Notes: generated from the sequence alone by a model not told the origin. A stretch of DNA of 64,000 nucleotides from Butyrivibrio proteoclasticus P6B7 (GCF_000622085.1 NZ_JHWL01000011.1:1-64000); one strand, 5' to 3'. Counted from the first letter of the stretch, positions 51,663-60,089 are shown. Numbers and translations: made by a program.

Positions 51663-52147
51663 CACTTTTTGCTTCCTTTCTTGGTCGGTTGCTTTGCATC
51701 AGGAAATATCGTCCCTATCTGTCCATGAGTCTTTATCACACCAACTCTAACACCCTTCCACATTCCATAAATTCGCTTTCCATCTTGAACATGACGATTT
51801 GCTTTGAGATTAACTACATGTTCGCCAGCATGCTTTATATCTTTGCTTGTCCAAGATTTAGGAAACCAGGATTGATTCATTCCAGACTGTTTCATTTTTT
51901 CTTTATGATTCGGAATATATCCAACGCGAACTCCATTTGGATACGTCTTTACAACATGATATTCTATTCCATACTTATCAAGTTCATTCATTCCAGCTAG
52001 TCCGTGCCCACCACGCTTAAGCCTTATCTTATTATTTTTTGATGCCTTTGTATAATCTCCTTCATTAGAATGAACCACTGCATACTGACTAGCTTGTCCT
52101 CTTGCTCCATGCGTATTTAAGGTTCTTCCTGATTTAGTTGTACCCAT
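51662..52147 (-). CDS. EndoU-type RNase toxin domain, stand-alone
   Basis: 161 residues. LKRGGHGLAGMNELDKYGIE supplies the first His, SWFPKSWTSKDIKHAGEHVV the second conserved block and VRVGVIKTHGQIGTIFPDA the C-terminal strand with Thr and Pro. These are hallmarks of bacterial EndoU toxins that cleave tRNA or other RNA. Such domains usually end very large secreted proteins; here it is preceded only by the GRTLNTHGARGQASQYAVVH segment, so it lacks a delivery region. GGAGGG precedes the ATG. Confidence 0.82.
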   Translation of the reverse strand: MGTTKSGRTLNTHGARGQASQYAVVHSNEGDYTKASKNNKIRLKRGGHGLAGMNELDKYGIEYHVVKTYPNGVRVGYIPNHKEKMKQSGMNQSWFPKSWTSKDIKHAGEHVVNLKANRHVQDGKRIYGMWKGVRVGVIKTHGQIGTIFPDAKQPTKKGSKK

Positions 52148-52273
52148 AGCCGTTCCCTCCTGTCATAGTCGACAGACAAGGAACTAAAACAATTACTTTT
52201 TCCATTTTCTCCTCATCTTTCTGTCAAGAATCATACTTGACCAAACAATAAAGAATTTTCAGTTACATTTTTA

Positions 52274-52382
52274 TTGCTCTCTAAGAAAGATTGAAGTAGA
52301 ATAGTATATACCGATTATGAAAGATTCTACTGAGTCTTTCTTCGAGAGAACGTATAACTGCGCCAACAGTTATGCGTTTTTT
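52274..52382 (+). ncRNA. Putative hairpin RNA, copy C, with promoter and terminator
   Basis: TTGCTC (52274), 17 bp, TAGAAT (52297) form a plausible promoter. The predicted transcript has a 5' hairpin GAAAGATTCTACTGAGTCTT (plus TC), then GAGAGAAC, then CGTATAACTG/CAGTTATGCG with the loop CGCCAA and T6. It shares the loop, the AGAGAAC linker and layout with copy A, 6 kb away, while stems differ in sequence but not in pairing. It lies between the ImmA and EndoU genes on the opposite strand. Confidence 0.55.
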
Positions 52383-52462
52383 CTTTATCTACGTAAAGCC
52401 TCTTATCATTTTCGCCTCCTTTCTCTGAATGAAAAACATGATGTATTAAGCTTTTTCATTTA

Positions 52463-53011
52463 TCAATGTTTTTTCTTATCAGCTCTATCCAATTTTCTCC
52501 TATTTGCAGCAAAAGCTTGTGAAACATGGTACTTATCTACAATTTGCTTAGGCTTCATTCCCTTACTTTCTTCATATGGTATCATAACCTCCGCGCATAA
52601 TGCCTTGGCCTGCCATTCAACACTGCAATATGCAGGTACTTCATTATCCTCAAAGCTTCTGTTATAAAGAGGTGTAAATCCTATTTCAAATAAGAAAACA
52701 TGGCAAATTTCGTGACATATAAAGCCAAGAAACGCTCCAATACCTTTTTTGTATGCTCCCCAGTACACTGTCTCTTTTATCTCGATTGTAAATCCGCCTT
52801 TATCATTTGGAGTACATCTTGCCATTGTTTGTGGAGCAAGTTTCTTATCTTCAACAATCTCATAATCACAGTCCTCAAAAACATCTCTTAACTTATCAAG
52901 TGCCTCCAAGACAGGAAATGGTCCTGAAAGAGGAACATCAAACAATTCTCTAAAATACACTGCAAATCTTCGTAAATCTTTTCTACTAGTTGGTTTTGTT
53001 TCGTAATCCAT
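52463..53011 (-). CDS. ImmA/IrrE-family metallopeptidase, second copy
   Basis: 182 residues with the zinc site FICHEICHVFLF and downstream CSVEWQAKALCAEVMIPYEE. Starts one base after the XRE stop. It differs clearly from the relative at 48257-48856, so the unit is not a simple duplication. It presumably inactivates the adjacent XRE repressor. Confidence 0.85.
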   Translation of the reverse strand: MDYETKPTSRKDLRRFAVYFRELFDVPLSGPFPVLEALDKLRDVFEDCDYEIVEDKKLAPQTMARCTPNDKGGFTIEIKETVYWGAYKKGIGAFLGFICHEICHVFLFEIGFTPLYNRSFEDNEVPAYCSVEWQAKALCAEVMIPYEESKGMKPKQIVDKYHVSQAFAANRRKLDRADKKKH

Positions 53012-53383
53012 TTACTTTGATGTATCCTCCTTTTTGCTTAATAATTCCAGTATTTTAATTGCCGTATCATCATCCATCTCGTCAAATGCTCTAGCAAATG
53101 CTAACACTGCTTTTCTCTGTGCATTCCCTGCCTTTTTTGAATCAATTTTATATTGCGCCCTTGATTCTTCTATAGCCTCTTCTAATTCTGCTCTTTCTTT
53201 TGATGAGAGATGATAGTGTTCAACCAATTTTGCTACCCACTCAGCAGGTACATTTTTCCTTCCATTTTCTACTGCTGAAATAAACGGCAATGAAGCTCCA
53301 AGTATTTCAGCCATATCGCCCATTACTTCATGATGCTTGATTCTTAACACACGTACAAATTCACCATATTTTGTATATGACAT
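53012..53383 (-). CDS. XRE-family repressor, second copy
   Basis: 123 residues: FVRVLRIKHHEVMGDMAEIL, GASLPFISAVENGRKNVPAE as helix-turn-helix, then a helical region ending SKKEDTSK. Promoter probably at 53390-53440. Paired with ImmA. Confidence 0.87.
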   Translation of the reverse strand: MSYTKYGEFVRVLRIKHHEVMGDMAEILGASLPFISAVENGRKNVPAEWVAKLVEHYHLSSKERAELEEAIEESRAQYKIDSKKAGNAQRKAVLAFARAFDEMDDDTAIKILELLSKKEDTSK

Positions 53384-53479
53384 GATACAAGCTCCTTTCT
53401 TTATATCAATTATCGTATCACTGAATTATATTAAATTCAAGCAATATATTTAACCATTTTTAGGTTAACTACAGATTAT

Positions 53480-53682
53480 AAAAACACCCCAGGACAATTG
53501 TCCTGAGGTGTAATAAGTCGTATATGATTGTCCAAAGACGTAATACGTTGTGAAACGATTATCTCTTTGAGAACTTTTTCACTGCCTTAAGTGCCTTGTT
53601 TTGGTCATTTGTAAGGCGAGTTGCTGTTTACCTGCTGCGTACGGTAGAAAGCTCAGGACTACTGTATGCGGCCGGTGGCAAC
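53480..53682. repeat. att site 4 with terminator and left arm, left end of the intact element
   Basis: Core GATTATCTCTTTGAGAAC (53557-53574), identical to rpsI. Left: terminator CACCTCAGGACAATTGTCCT then GGGGTG and T5. Right: the arm TTTTTCACTGCCTTAAGTGC onwards with GCTGTTTACCTGCTGCGTAC and the end GGCCGGTGGCAAC at 53682. This site and rpsI bound the complete 8.3-kb element. Confidence 0.87.
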
Positions 53683-53808
53683 AAATCTACCTTCTAAATA
53701 CACCGTACGTTGTCATAATTATCTGTTCACAAGAACTAATTTCTGAAATTTACATAGTTAAATATTTTCACTTTATACCACAATACCTCAATCTCATTTT
53801 GTCCTCTC

Positions 53809-54312
53809 CTATTTTTGACTTTCATTTTCATTTTTCATCTGCTGAAAATATATACTAGCAGCGTTCATTATATCTAACTGTGCACTTTGGTATTGCTGCT
53901 GTTGAATAATATTATCCGATAACCCTTTGGGAATATATGGTTTCTGTATAGTCTCCCAGGTGACTTTTTCTTTATATCCCAATGATTTCGCCATAACATC
54001 AAGGAGTTTATCCCCTTCCGTTTTAATCTTTGAAAGCTCCATTTCATTTGGATTCTCTACACACAATCTATCATAATAAATCTTCCACTGATTTAATACA
54101 GATTGATCATCACTAAAAACAACCTCAATAATGTTCAATGCCTTAACACTTTCTGTAGACCAGCCCAAGCCTCTACTTATCATTAGTGTTTTAAAAATCT
54201 CCATCTTATCAGAGCGCTTCTTTCTCCTGTCTTGTAAAATCTGGCCAACAACTACTGCAACAACCGGGGAAACTATTATTGCAATTATATTAATTATGTC
54301 TATTGTTCGCAT
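53809..54312 (-). CDS. DUF6680-like membrane-anchored protein
   Basis: 167 residues. One N-terminal helix (IINIIAIIVSPVVAVVVGQI), a basic stop (DRRKKRSDKM) and a soluble helical domain with FKTLMISRGLGWSTESVKAL and NIIEVVFSDDQSVLNQW. This layout fits DUF6680, a family of unknown function frequent in mobile elements. First cargo gene at the left end. Confidence 0.7.
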   Translation of the reverse strand: MRTIDIINIIAIIVSPVVAVVVGQILQDRRKKRSDKMEIFKTLMISRGLGWSTESVKALNIIEVVFSDDQSVLNQWKIYYDRLCVENPNEMELSKIKTEGDKLLDVMAKSLGYKEKVTWETIQKPYIPKGLSDNIIQQQQYQSAQLDIMNAASIYFQQMKNENESQK

Positions 54313-54339
54313 ATGCCACTCCTCATTTCAAAGTATTTA

Positions 54340-55710
54340 TCATTTTAAAATCCATGTTCCCTGCTTCTTAGATCCTAATCTTTCAATAACATCATCTTCT
54401 ATCAGTTGCTTCATTAGCATCTGTATTGATCTTCGTGACTTTCCCATAACGTCAGCCAACTCCGTTTGTGTTATGGTTGGATTCTCCTGAAGCAGGAGTA
54501 ATAAATAGTCCCTATCTGATAAAGCACCACTTTGCGCTTTAACTTGCGCTTTATTTTGCGCTTTATCATAAGCATAATTCAAATTCCATAAAGTAAGAAA
54601 GAAATTGTAACCATCAGTATAAAACTCAGGTTTTAAACTATCTGTATACCTTTCTTCAGATTCATATGCATCAAGAATCTTCTTAAACCCGCTTCCTCTT
54701 CTCTCCATTAAACGTAAGCGTCCAAATACATCCGCCAGTATTGGATTTCTAAGCTTAGAAGGGACATGTCTCAAGTCAAGTAATTGCACTTCCGAACCAT
54801 CATACATTCCCCCAGGGTTGGTAATAACCATTCGATCATCATAAATATCAATCTGGCTATGTGCTCCTGTCTGTAGGTAGCTTCTATGAATAAGCGCATT
54901 AACTAACCCTTCTTCTACAGCTCGTTCAGGATAATCCGGCAATTCTATCCTTTGATCTTTGTCCTTTCTCCATCCTTTTTTTGAATTTTTTCTCACGAAA
55001 TCCATTGCATTATCAAATAGAGATAATACACTACCAGTAATTTCCTGGTCATCTAAAGCATCTTGAACAGATCCAGCTTTATCTAGTCCATTCCATCTAG
55101 TACAAAAAATTCTTGAATGCTGAATATTCCATTGATCAGCAAATAAAACACCAGCATTTGTCATTTGCCCATCTTCCTGCATCAATCTAAAACTAATAAG
55201 GTCTTCATCAAAATCATGATTACCGGGCATTACATTTAGATATCTTTTCTTAAATGCTTCAAATGTCAACTTATCACGAGGTATATCAGAAATCATAGCA
55301 TCATATGATGTTCCTGTGCTTTTTATAATAAATTCTGTAAGTTCGAATCCAGTAATCTCCTTTTTTACACTTCCTGTTCGATAATAATATCTGCCATGAA
55401 GGTTCAACGGTAATCTTGATTTCTTTACCTCTACCTGAATATATTTCTTTTTATCTTTTGACTTAAGATTCACATCACAAGTAATCCCAAAAGCAGCAGT
55501 AATCTTATTGGGAATATCCTCTAATAGTTTCTTTTGAACTTTTGAATCTAGGCCAATAACGTTCCCGTTATCATCAACTCCTATATATAACGTCCCACCC
55601 TGAGCATTGGCATAGCCACAAATCCATTCCAAATACTTATCCTGCCATGACTCTTTCCATTCAATCACCTGGTTTTCATCATCTTCAATTATCTTATCTA
55701 TGTCTCGCAT
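54340..55710 (-). CDS. Schlafen AlbA_2-domain protein with GHKL-type C-terminal ATPase region
   Basis: 456 residues. N-terminal AlbA_2 domain (VIEWKESWQDKYLEWICGYA, GGTLYIGVDDNGNVIGLDS), middle region, RAVEEGLVNALIHRSYLQTG as HATPase-like block, then a linker with KAQ repeats and a C-terminal winged helix (TITQTELADVMGKSRRSIQM). Such RecG-like proteins are autoregulated DNA-binding proteins, some involved in phage defence. The promoter carries operator repeats whose sequence also appears in the KAQ linker DNA. Confidence 0.88.
   Translation of the reverse strand: MRDIDKIIEDDENQVIEWKESWQDKYLEWICGYANAQGGTLYIGVDDNGNVIGLDSKVQKKLLEDIPNKITAAFGITCDVNLKSKDKKKYIQVEVKKSRLPLNLHGRYYYRTGSVKKEITGFELTEFIIKSTGTSYDAMISDIPRDKLTFEAFKKRYLNVMPGNHDFDEDLISFRLMQEDGQMTNAGVLFADQWNIQHSRIFCTRWNGLDKAGSVQDALDDQEITGSVLSLFDNAMDFVRKNSKKGWRKDKDQRIELPDYPERAVEEGLVNALIHRSYLQTGAHSQIDIYDDRMVITNPGGMYDGSEVQLLDLRHVPSKLRNPILADVFGRLRLMERRGSGFKKILDAYESEERYTDSLKPEFYTDGYNFFLTLWNLNYAYDKAQNKAQVKAQSGALSDRDYLLLLLQENPTITQTELADVMGKSRRSIQMLMKQLIEDDVIERLGSKKQGTWILK
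54532..54565. repeat. Three TTGCGCTTTA motifs at 12-bp spacing within the AlbA_2 gene
   Basis: The decamer starts at 54532, 54544 and 54556, and encodes the KAQ repeats on the minus strand. The identical decamer occurs three times in the gene's own promoter. Confidence 0.85.
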
Positions 55711-55747
55711 ATACCTGTCCTTAGTTTTTTATTTTACAATATCATAA

Positions 55748-55802
55748 TTGCGCTTTAACTTCAATCGTAAAGCGCAATTGTCAATATCATTATTGCGCTT
55801 TA
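55748..55802. promoter_or_regulatory. Operator cluster upstream of the AlbA_2 gene
   Basis: TTGCGCTTTA at 55748-55757 and 55793-55802 and its inverse TAAAGCGCAA at 55768-55777 make up a dyad plus a direct copy, directly upstream of the ATG at 55710. Likely autoregulatory sites for the winged-helix domain of the AlbA_2 protein. Confidence 0.6.
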
Positions 55803-55836
55803 CTAACCAAATACCTAACAACATAAAAAACCTAAC

Positions 55837-55867
55837 AAAAACACCCCATGGCAGTTGGCCTGAGGTG
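55837..55867 (-). terminator. Intrinsic terminator after the acyltransferase gene
   Basis: Minus-strand CACCTCAGGCCAACTGCCAT followed by GGGGTG and TTTTT, about 50 bp past the stop. Confidence 0.7.
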
Positions 55868-55915
55868 TAATAAGTCATAAATGGTTATTCCCATATCGAA
55901 TACGCATATTCTACA

Positions 55916-56845
55916 CTATTTTATAATCATCTTTGAAATTGCTGGTTTAAGCAAAACATCATTGATATAATACAGAATAACTGTTGATATCACAGTAATG
56001 ACTATAAATAAACCTATTATCAATGGCTGTGAATAATCTGTATTAAAAACAGAAAGTGCATAGCTATGGCACAAATATATTTCATATGACATTTTTCCAA
56101 CAGCAATGAAAGGAATCATTTTTGTTTTAGATAAATTTAGTACATATTCAATGATTAACCAAGCCGCTGATGTCTTTGTTATTAAATCCAAGCTCTCCAT
56201 AAGATAATCTACATATAAAGAGTTCCTTATAATCGGTAGCTGTTTTATAAAAAGCGCTCCTAAAGAAATAATTACTAAAACTACAACTTTATAAAATGCT
56301 CTCTCTTTTTTCGTTGAAATAAACTGACTAAGATATATTCCCGCAACAAAAGTAAGTGTTTGCTCAAATCTAATCGAACTTGTAAAGAAAAATAACACTC
56401 CATAACCTAATGCTACAGATATGAACAAAATATGCTCTTTCTTAGCATTTATCTTCTTTATGAGCCAAAACGTCACATACCATAACAATAAATAATTAAG
56501 GTACCATCCATTAGGATTTTGTGGACTTATCAATAATAAATCCTTTATCATACCAACAATACTAATATTTCCTCTAAGTGGAATCGTAACCATCTCTACA
56601 ATTGCGTTTGCCAAGAAAACAGATAGCACTCTTTTCTTCCAAAAATCTTTTAATCCATTTTTCTTATAGGATTCATTCAGCCCATATCCAGAAATAACAA
56701 GGAACACTGCTACTCCTATTCCCCCCAACGGTGTGAAATACCTATTGTAATGATTGACCACATGGCACAAAACAACCATCGTTATTGCAATGCCTCTTAA
56801 TATGGTCGATTTTTCTCTACTTAATATTTCCATCCCATCATTCAT
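55916..56845 (-). CDS. Acyltransferase 3 family membrane protein
   Basis: 309 residues with about ten membrane helices. The N-terminal STILRGIAITMVVLCHVVNH includes the catalytic His-type motif, and SGYGLNESYKKNGLKDFWKK the Arg/Lys region of AT3 (OafA/WecH) enzymes. They O-acetylate surface glycans. As cargo on a mobile element it could alter phage receptors or host recognition. Confidence 0.88.
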   Translation of the reverse strand: MNDGMEILSREKSTILRGIAITMVVLCHVVNHYNRYFTPLGGIGVAVFLVISGYGLNESYKKNGLKDFWKKRVLSVFLANAIVEMVTIPLRGNISIVGMIKDLLLISPQNPNGWYLNYLLLWYVTFWLIKKINAKKEHILFISVALGYGVLFFFTSSIRFEQTLTFVAGIYLSQFISTKKERAFYKVVVLVIISLGALFIKQLPIIRNSLYVDYLMESLDLITKTSAAWLIIEYVLNLSKTKMIPFIAVGKMSYEIYLCHSYALSVFNTDYSQPLIIGLFIVITVISTVILYYINDVLLKPAISKMIIK

Positions 56846-56958
56846 GTTTATAGAAAACTCCTTTCGAACACTAATTATATTTCATGAGTCCTATACTATC
56901 AATTCTTATATACAGAAAACAAGGGCGTTTTCACGCCCCTGCTCTATCTTCGGGAGAT

Positions 56959-58038
56959 TTATCTCTCCATCCCAAGATCTGTTCTGTGTGTTTTTGGAAC
57001 TTGCTGTTCATTGTGCTGATCAGCTTTAACCTTAGCTTTTCTAAGCTGTTCCAGGATGCTTGTTCTAGCCTTTTCAGCTACCTCAGGCTTCTTGGTCTTA
57101 TCCCACCATTCCTTGAATGTTCTGAAGGCTTTCGAGACTAGTTTTCCCAGTGTGGTCTTAGGATTTTCGAGTGTTGCGTATCTCATGAATTCCTTTTTCA
57201 TTTCTGTATTTACCACTGAGTCCACATATTGGTTAACTGTGCTTTCAATGTCCTCCTTCATTTCTTTAGCCGTTCCGTCCAGAGCTTCAATCTGTGTCTC
57301 CTTCTCCTGGCACTTATCTTCCAGCTTTTCATATTCTTGCTGCTTTAGCCTTAAGTAGAATTCTTTTGAGAAGTCGCTATTCCTTCCTTTTTCCTTTGGC
57401 TTTAAGGTTTCATCTCCAAAGATCTCCGGGTGGTCTATCATCTGATGCTCTACAAAATCGTGTATTAGATCTTGTATTTTTTCTAGTCTCTCCTGATCAA
57501 ACACTTTTGTTTTTGCCACCTGTTTGCTTAGTCCTCGTTTGTATCCTGTTGCTACCGGAACTCCTACTACGTGCATATGAGGTGAATCCTCATCCAAGTG
57601 TGTTACCGCCGATGCGATTTTGAATTCCGGAACTATCTCTTTTACATATTCAAGCTGATCTCTCAAGAGTGGCTTCATTGCATTCCACTGCTCTCTCGTC
57701 TTATCTGCCCAGAATTCCTTATCCCCTACTTGGAGAATTACCTCCGTAGCCACATCACTCTTTTTACTTTCGGATACATACTCCAGATAGTCAGGAATCT
57801 GTCTGTCACTTCTTTTACCTTTGTTGTATTCCGCAAGTACCTCAGAGAATTCCCTTTCATAAATCTCTTTTACATCATCGAGAACATTTACTTCACTCCC
57901 GACTTCCACTTCGATCATTTCTTCGTTATACTCTTCGCTTTGAAATAATCGAAGATTGTGTTTGCTCACCGAAACCACATCTCGCGTTTTAGTGAGCGAA
58001 TGCTTCTTACATGAAATGTGAAATGTCACTGTTATCAT
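56959..58038 (-). CDS. mobV: MobV-family relaxase (Pre/Mob)
   Basis: 359 residues. The catalytic metal-binding motif is HLDEDSPHMHVVGVPV (HxDExxPHxH), with the N-terminal TVTFHISCKKHS and a long helical C-terminus. It nicks oriT and carries the strand into a recipient using another element's conjugation machinery. GAAAGGAG precedes the ATG at 58038. oriT-like hairpins lie just upstream. Confidence 0.92.
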   Translation of the reverse strand: MITVTFHISCKKHSLTKTRDVVSVSKHNLRLFQSEEYNEEMIEVEVGSEVNVLDDVKEIYEREFSEVLAEYNKGKRSDRQIPDYLEYVSESKKSDVATEVILQVGDKEFWADKTREQWNAMKPLLRDQLEYVKEIVPEFKIASAVTHLDEDSPHMHVVGVPVATGYKRGLSKQVAKTKVFDQERLEKIQDLIHDFVEHQMIDHPEIFGDETLKPKEKGRNSDFSKEFYLRLKQQEYEKLEDKCQEKETQIEALDGTAKEMKEDIESTVNQYVDSVVNTEMKKEFMRYATLENPKTTLGKLVSKAFRTFKEWWDKTKKPEVAEKARTSILEQLRKAKVKADQHNEQQVPKTHRTDLGMER

Positions 58039-58090
58039 AAACAAACTCCTTTCGTAATATTTTTTTGCCGCCGGCAGGCCCCTCGGAGAG

Positions 58091-58154
58091 CCCCCGGATA
58101 ATGATGTGTAATGTCATTATCCATAGGGGGTTACCCATAACGACACGTTATGGG
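58091..58154. other. Candidate origin of transfer (oriT)
   Basis: Two perfect inverted repeats lie 52 bp upstream of the relaxase: GGATAATGA/TCATTATCC (58096-58122), itself inside a CCCCC/GGGGG outer stem (58091-58130), and CCCATAACG/CGTTATGGG (58134-58154). MobV elements carry oriT immediately 5' of mob with such dyads next to the nic site. The exact nick position cannot be assigned. Confidence 0.65.
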
Positions 58155-58245
58155 GAAGCTCGCTCCGCTCGCCTGCCAAACCATTCATTCCTTGGCTGAT
58201 TATTACCGGAGCGTGTCACGCTCCCGTTCAAACCATCAAGGGAAA

Positions 58246-58479
58246 TCACCATCTAAAATCCCTGTGCATTCCCACCATATCGAGGTAGTCCTGACGAGCT
58301 TTTTCCCTCTCCTCTTCTGTGGGTGCTGTCTTGAACTTTGAATAGATTTCATGCCTCACTAGTTTTTCCATCTTGTCTTCAAGTTCTTTTTTGATCAGAT
58401 TAGTATCTTCGTCAAACTCAAAGACCAGTAATCGTACCAGCCTTATAAATAATTCTTGTGATATCTGTACGTTTTTCAT
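58246..58479 (-). CDS. Small mobilization-accessory-like protein
   Basis: About 77 residues, MKNVQISQELFIRLVRLLVF then acidic helices (KELEDKMEKLVRHEIYSKFK). GAAAGGGACGA precedes the ATG at 58479. Proteins like this, sometimes annotated complexin-like, are commonly found between rep and mob in Lachnospiraceae elements. Function unknown. Confidence 0.6.
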   Translation of the reverse strand: MKNVQISQELFIRLVRLLVFEFDEDTNLIKKELEDKMEKLVRHEIYSKFKTAPTEEEREKARQDYLDMVGMHRDFRW

Positions 58480-58586
58480 TCGTCCCTTTCTTCTAGTCCG
58501 CAACAATGCAGTGTCTTTATCTTTTTACAACCTTGCAATCTTAAGAGTGTAACTTCAGATACCTTACATTGTTGCGGTCTTGATTA

Positions 58587-59561
58587 TCATTCGTTCTCTT
58601 TCAATATCCAGTACCAGGTATTGTTGATTCTCCTGGCTTTTATCCCAAGTTCATTTTTGGCTATCTCCAGAGTTCTTTTTGATATATCCTCTTCTTTAGC
58701 CAGTTCTACTGCCTCGTTACTTGGGATCATATTATGGTCTTCAGCCAATTCTCGCAGAAGAGCTATCGCCTTTTCCTGCTTATTCGCTTTCGGTGCAATT
58801 CCTCCGAGAACTTCGTCTGCGGTTATTTCATAATCTCCAATCCACTCGAATCCCTTTTCTGATAATCTGAAAGCCTTTGAATGTCCAAATGCTGCTAAGT
58901 TGTTCTTTATTTGGACTATTGCCCTTAGTTCCGGTTCTCCTTCTATCCTTCCTACCAGCAGGACACTTCTTGCTACTGCGTAGAAGTCAATTGATCCCAT
59001 CCCTCGATAAGCTGCCTTGTTTCCGGAAGCTTTGTTCATGTGTCCGATTAGGATGATTGCACATTTATACTTCTCCGCCAGAGCTCCCAGCTTCTTAGTC
59101 ATATCTCTTGCTTCGTTAGCTCTATTCATATCCATTCCGCCTCCGAGATATGCCTGTAGTGGATCCATAATCAAAAGTTTTGCTCCAGTCCTTATGATTG
59201 CCTGTTCAACTCTCTCATCTACCATTGATAGCGATTTATCACTCTCATCTATCACATGGATTTTGGAGCAGTCAGCCCCGGCACCTTCAAGTCTTGGCTT
59301 TACCGTATCAGCCAGTCCGTCTTCTGCTGTCTGATATATGATGTTTATTGGTTCCTCACTCTGCAGACCTGTATCTAACGAAATTCCTTTTGATAACTTC
59401 GCTGCTGCATTTAGTACAAAAGTTGTTTTTCCATCCCCGGGATCTCCCTGAATGATGGTAAGCTTTCCATATGGTATAAACGGATACCATAGCCAGGAAA
59501 CTTCTTCAGCTTCTACATCTGACATCTGGATAAGCTTTAATTCTGGTTTGCTTGTTTCCAT
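58587..59561 (-). CDS. RepA-like AAA ATPase/hexameric helicase
   Basis: 324 residues. Walker A GDPGDGKTTFVLNAAAKL, Walker B AKLLIMDPLQAYLGG, and GHMNKASGNKAAYRGMGSID as the RecA-fold sensor loop. The C-terminal 80 residues form a winged helix (DISKRTLEIAKNELGIKARR). The family includes RSF1010 RepA and phage replicative helicases; integrative elements use them for extrachromosomal replication after excision. Upstream leader carries a predicted antisense RNA. Confidence 0.85.
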   Translation of the reverse strand: METSKPELKLIQMSDVEAEEVSWLWYPFIPYGKLTIIQGDPGDGKTTFVLNAAAKLSKGISLDTGLQSEEPINIIYQTAEDGLADTVKPRLEGAGADCSKIHVIDESDKSLSMVDERVEQAIIRTGAKLLIMDPLQAYLGGGMDMNRANEARDMTKKLGALAEKYKCAIILIGHMNKASGNKAAYRGMGSIDFYAVARSVLLVGRIEGEPELRAIVQIKNNLAAFGHSKAFRLSEKGFEWIGDYEITADEVLGGIAPKANKQEKAIALLRELAEDHNMIPSNEAVELAKEEDISKRTLEIAKNELGIKARRINNTWYWILKENE

Positions 59562-59588
59562 TTAGATTCCTCCAATCTTACTTTTTTG

Positions 59589-59688
59589 TTGAACTTGGCC
59601 GGAACCCTTGCTATACTTTATTTAATCGAATTCACAAAAGCTCCGGCTTTTCATTTACTCTCTTGTTACCAGCAAGAGAGTTTTTTCT
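59589..59688 (+). ncRNA. Predicted counter-transcribed RNA in the rep leader
   Basis: TTGAAC (59589), a 17-bp spacer and TATACT (59612) form a strong plus-strand promoter. The transcript of about 65 nt contains AAAAGCTCCGGCTTTT (59636-59651), then terminator CTCTCTTG/CAAGAGAG (59658-59680) and T6. It lies opposite the untranslated stretch between the Xis-like and RepA-like genes, the position of copy-control RNAs in Gram-positive plasmids. Confidence 0.6.
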
Positions 59689-59690
59689 TT

Positions 59691-59927
59691 TTAGACTGCT
59701 TCTGGACTAAAGTATCCAATCTCTTCCCACACCTTTCTATCTGGACAATAGTAGTTGTATTCACTGGAATTCTCTTTCTTCATGGCATATCCAAATTTGA
59801 ATATTCCCTGTTGGATTCCAATTCTTACAAACTGCGCATCTTTGTGCATTGCCTCAGCGACCTCGGCTATAGGAACATTTCTACCGGTAAATCTTGGTAG
59901 TTCTACATATAACTTTTTGTCTTCCAT
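59691..59927 (-). CDS. Xis-like/helix-turn-helix small protein
   Basis: 78 residues from an ATG behind GGAGGTGAAAAGT. LPRFTGRNVPIAEVAEAMHK and DAQFVRIGIQQGIFKFGYAM resemble the winged helix of excisionase-like proteins. First gene of the minus-strand mobilization operon, and divergent from the XRE repressor. It may direct excision by the integrase. Confidence 0.65.
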   Translation of the reverse strand: MEDKKLYVELPRFTGRNVPIAEVAEAMHKDAQFVRIGIQQGIFKFGYAMKKENSSEYNYYCPDRKVWEEIGYFSPEAV

Positions 59928-59952
59928 ACTTTTCACCTCCTCCCTTTTAAAG

Positions 59953-60068
59953 TACGAATTATCAGTTCGTATTTTGATAATACGTCTTAGTAGTTCATTT
60001 GTCAACACAAAATATGTATTTTAAATTCGTATTACGTTCTTGCAATTCGTATTGCTACATGTTACAAT
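59953..60068. promoter_or_regulatory. Divergent promoters with TTCGTATT operators
   Basis: Minus promoter TTGACA (60005-60000), 17 bp, TATTAT (59982-59977) for the xis-rep-mob operon. Plus promoter TTGCAA (60040-60045), 17 bp, TACAAT (60063-60068) for the XRE gene. TTCGTATT occurs at 59966, 60026 and 60046 and inverted (as TACGAATT) at 59953, overlapping both promoters. It is a lysis-lysogeny-like switch. Confidence 0.7.
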
Positions 60069-60089
60069 TCACACAAGGAGGTCAGTACA

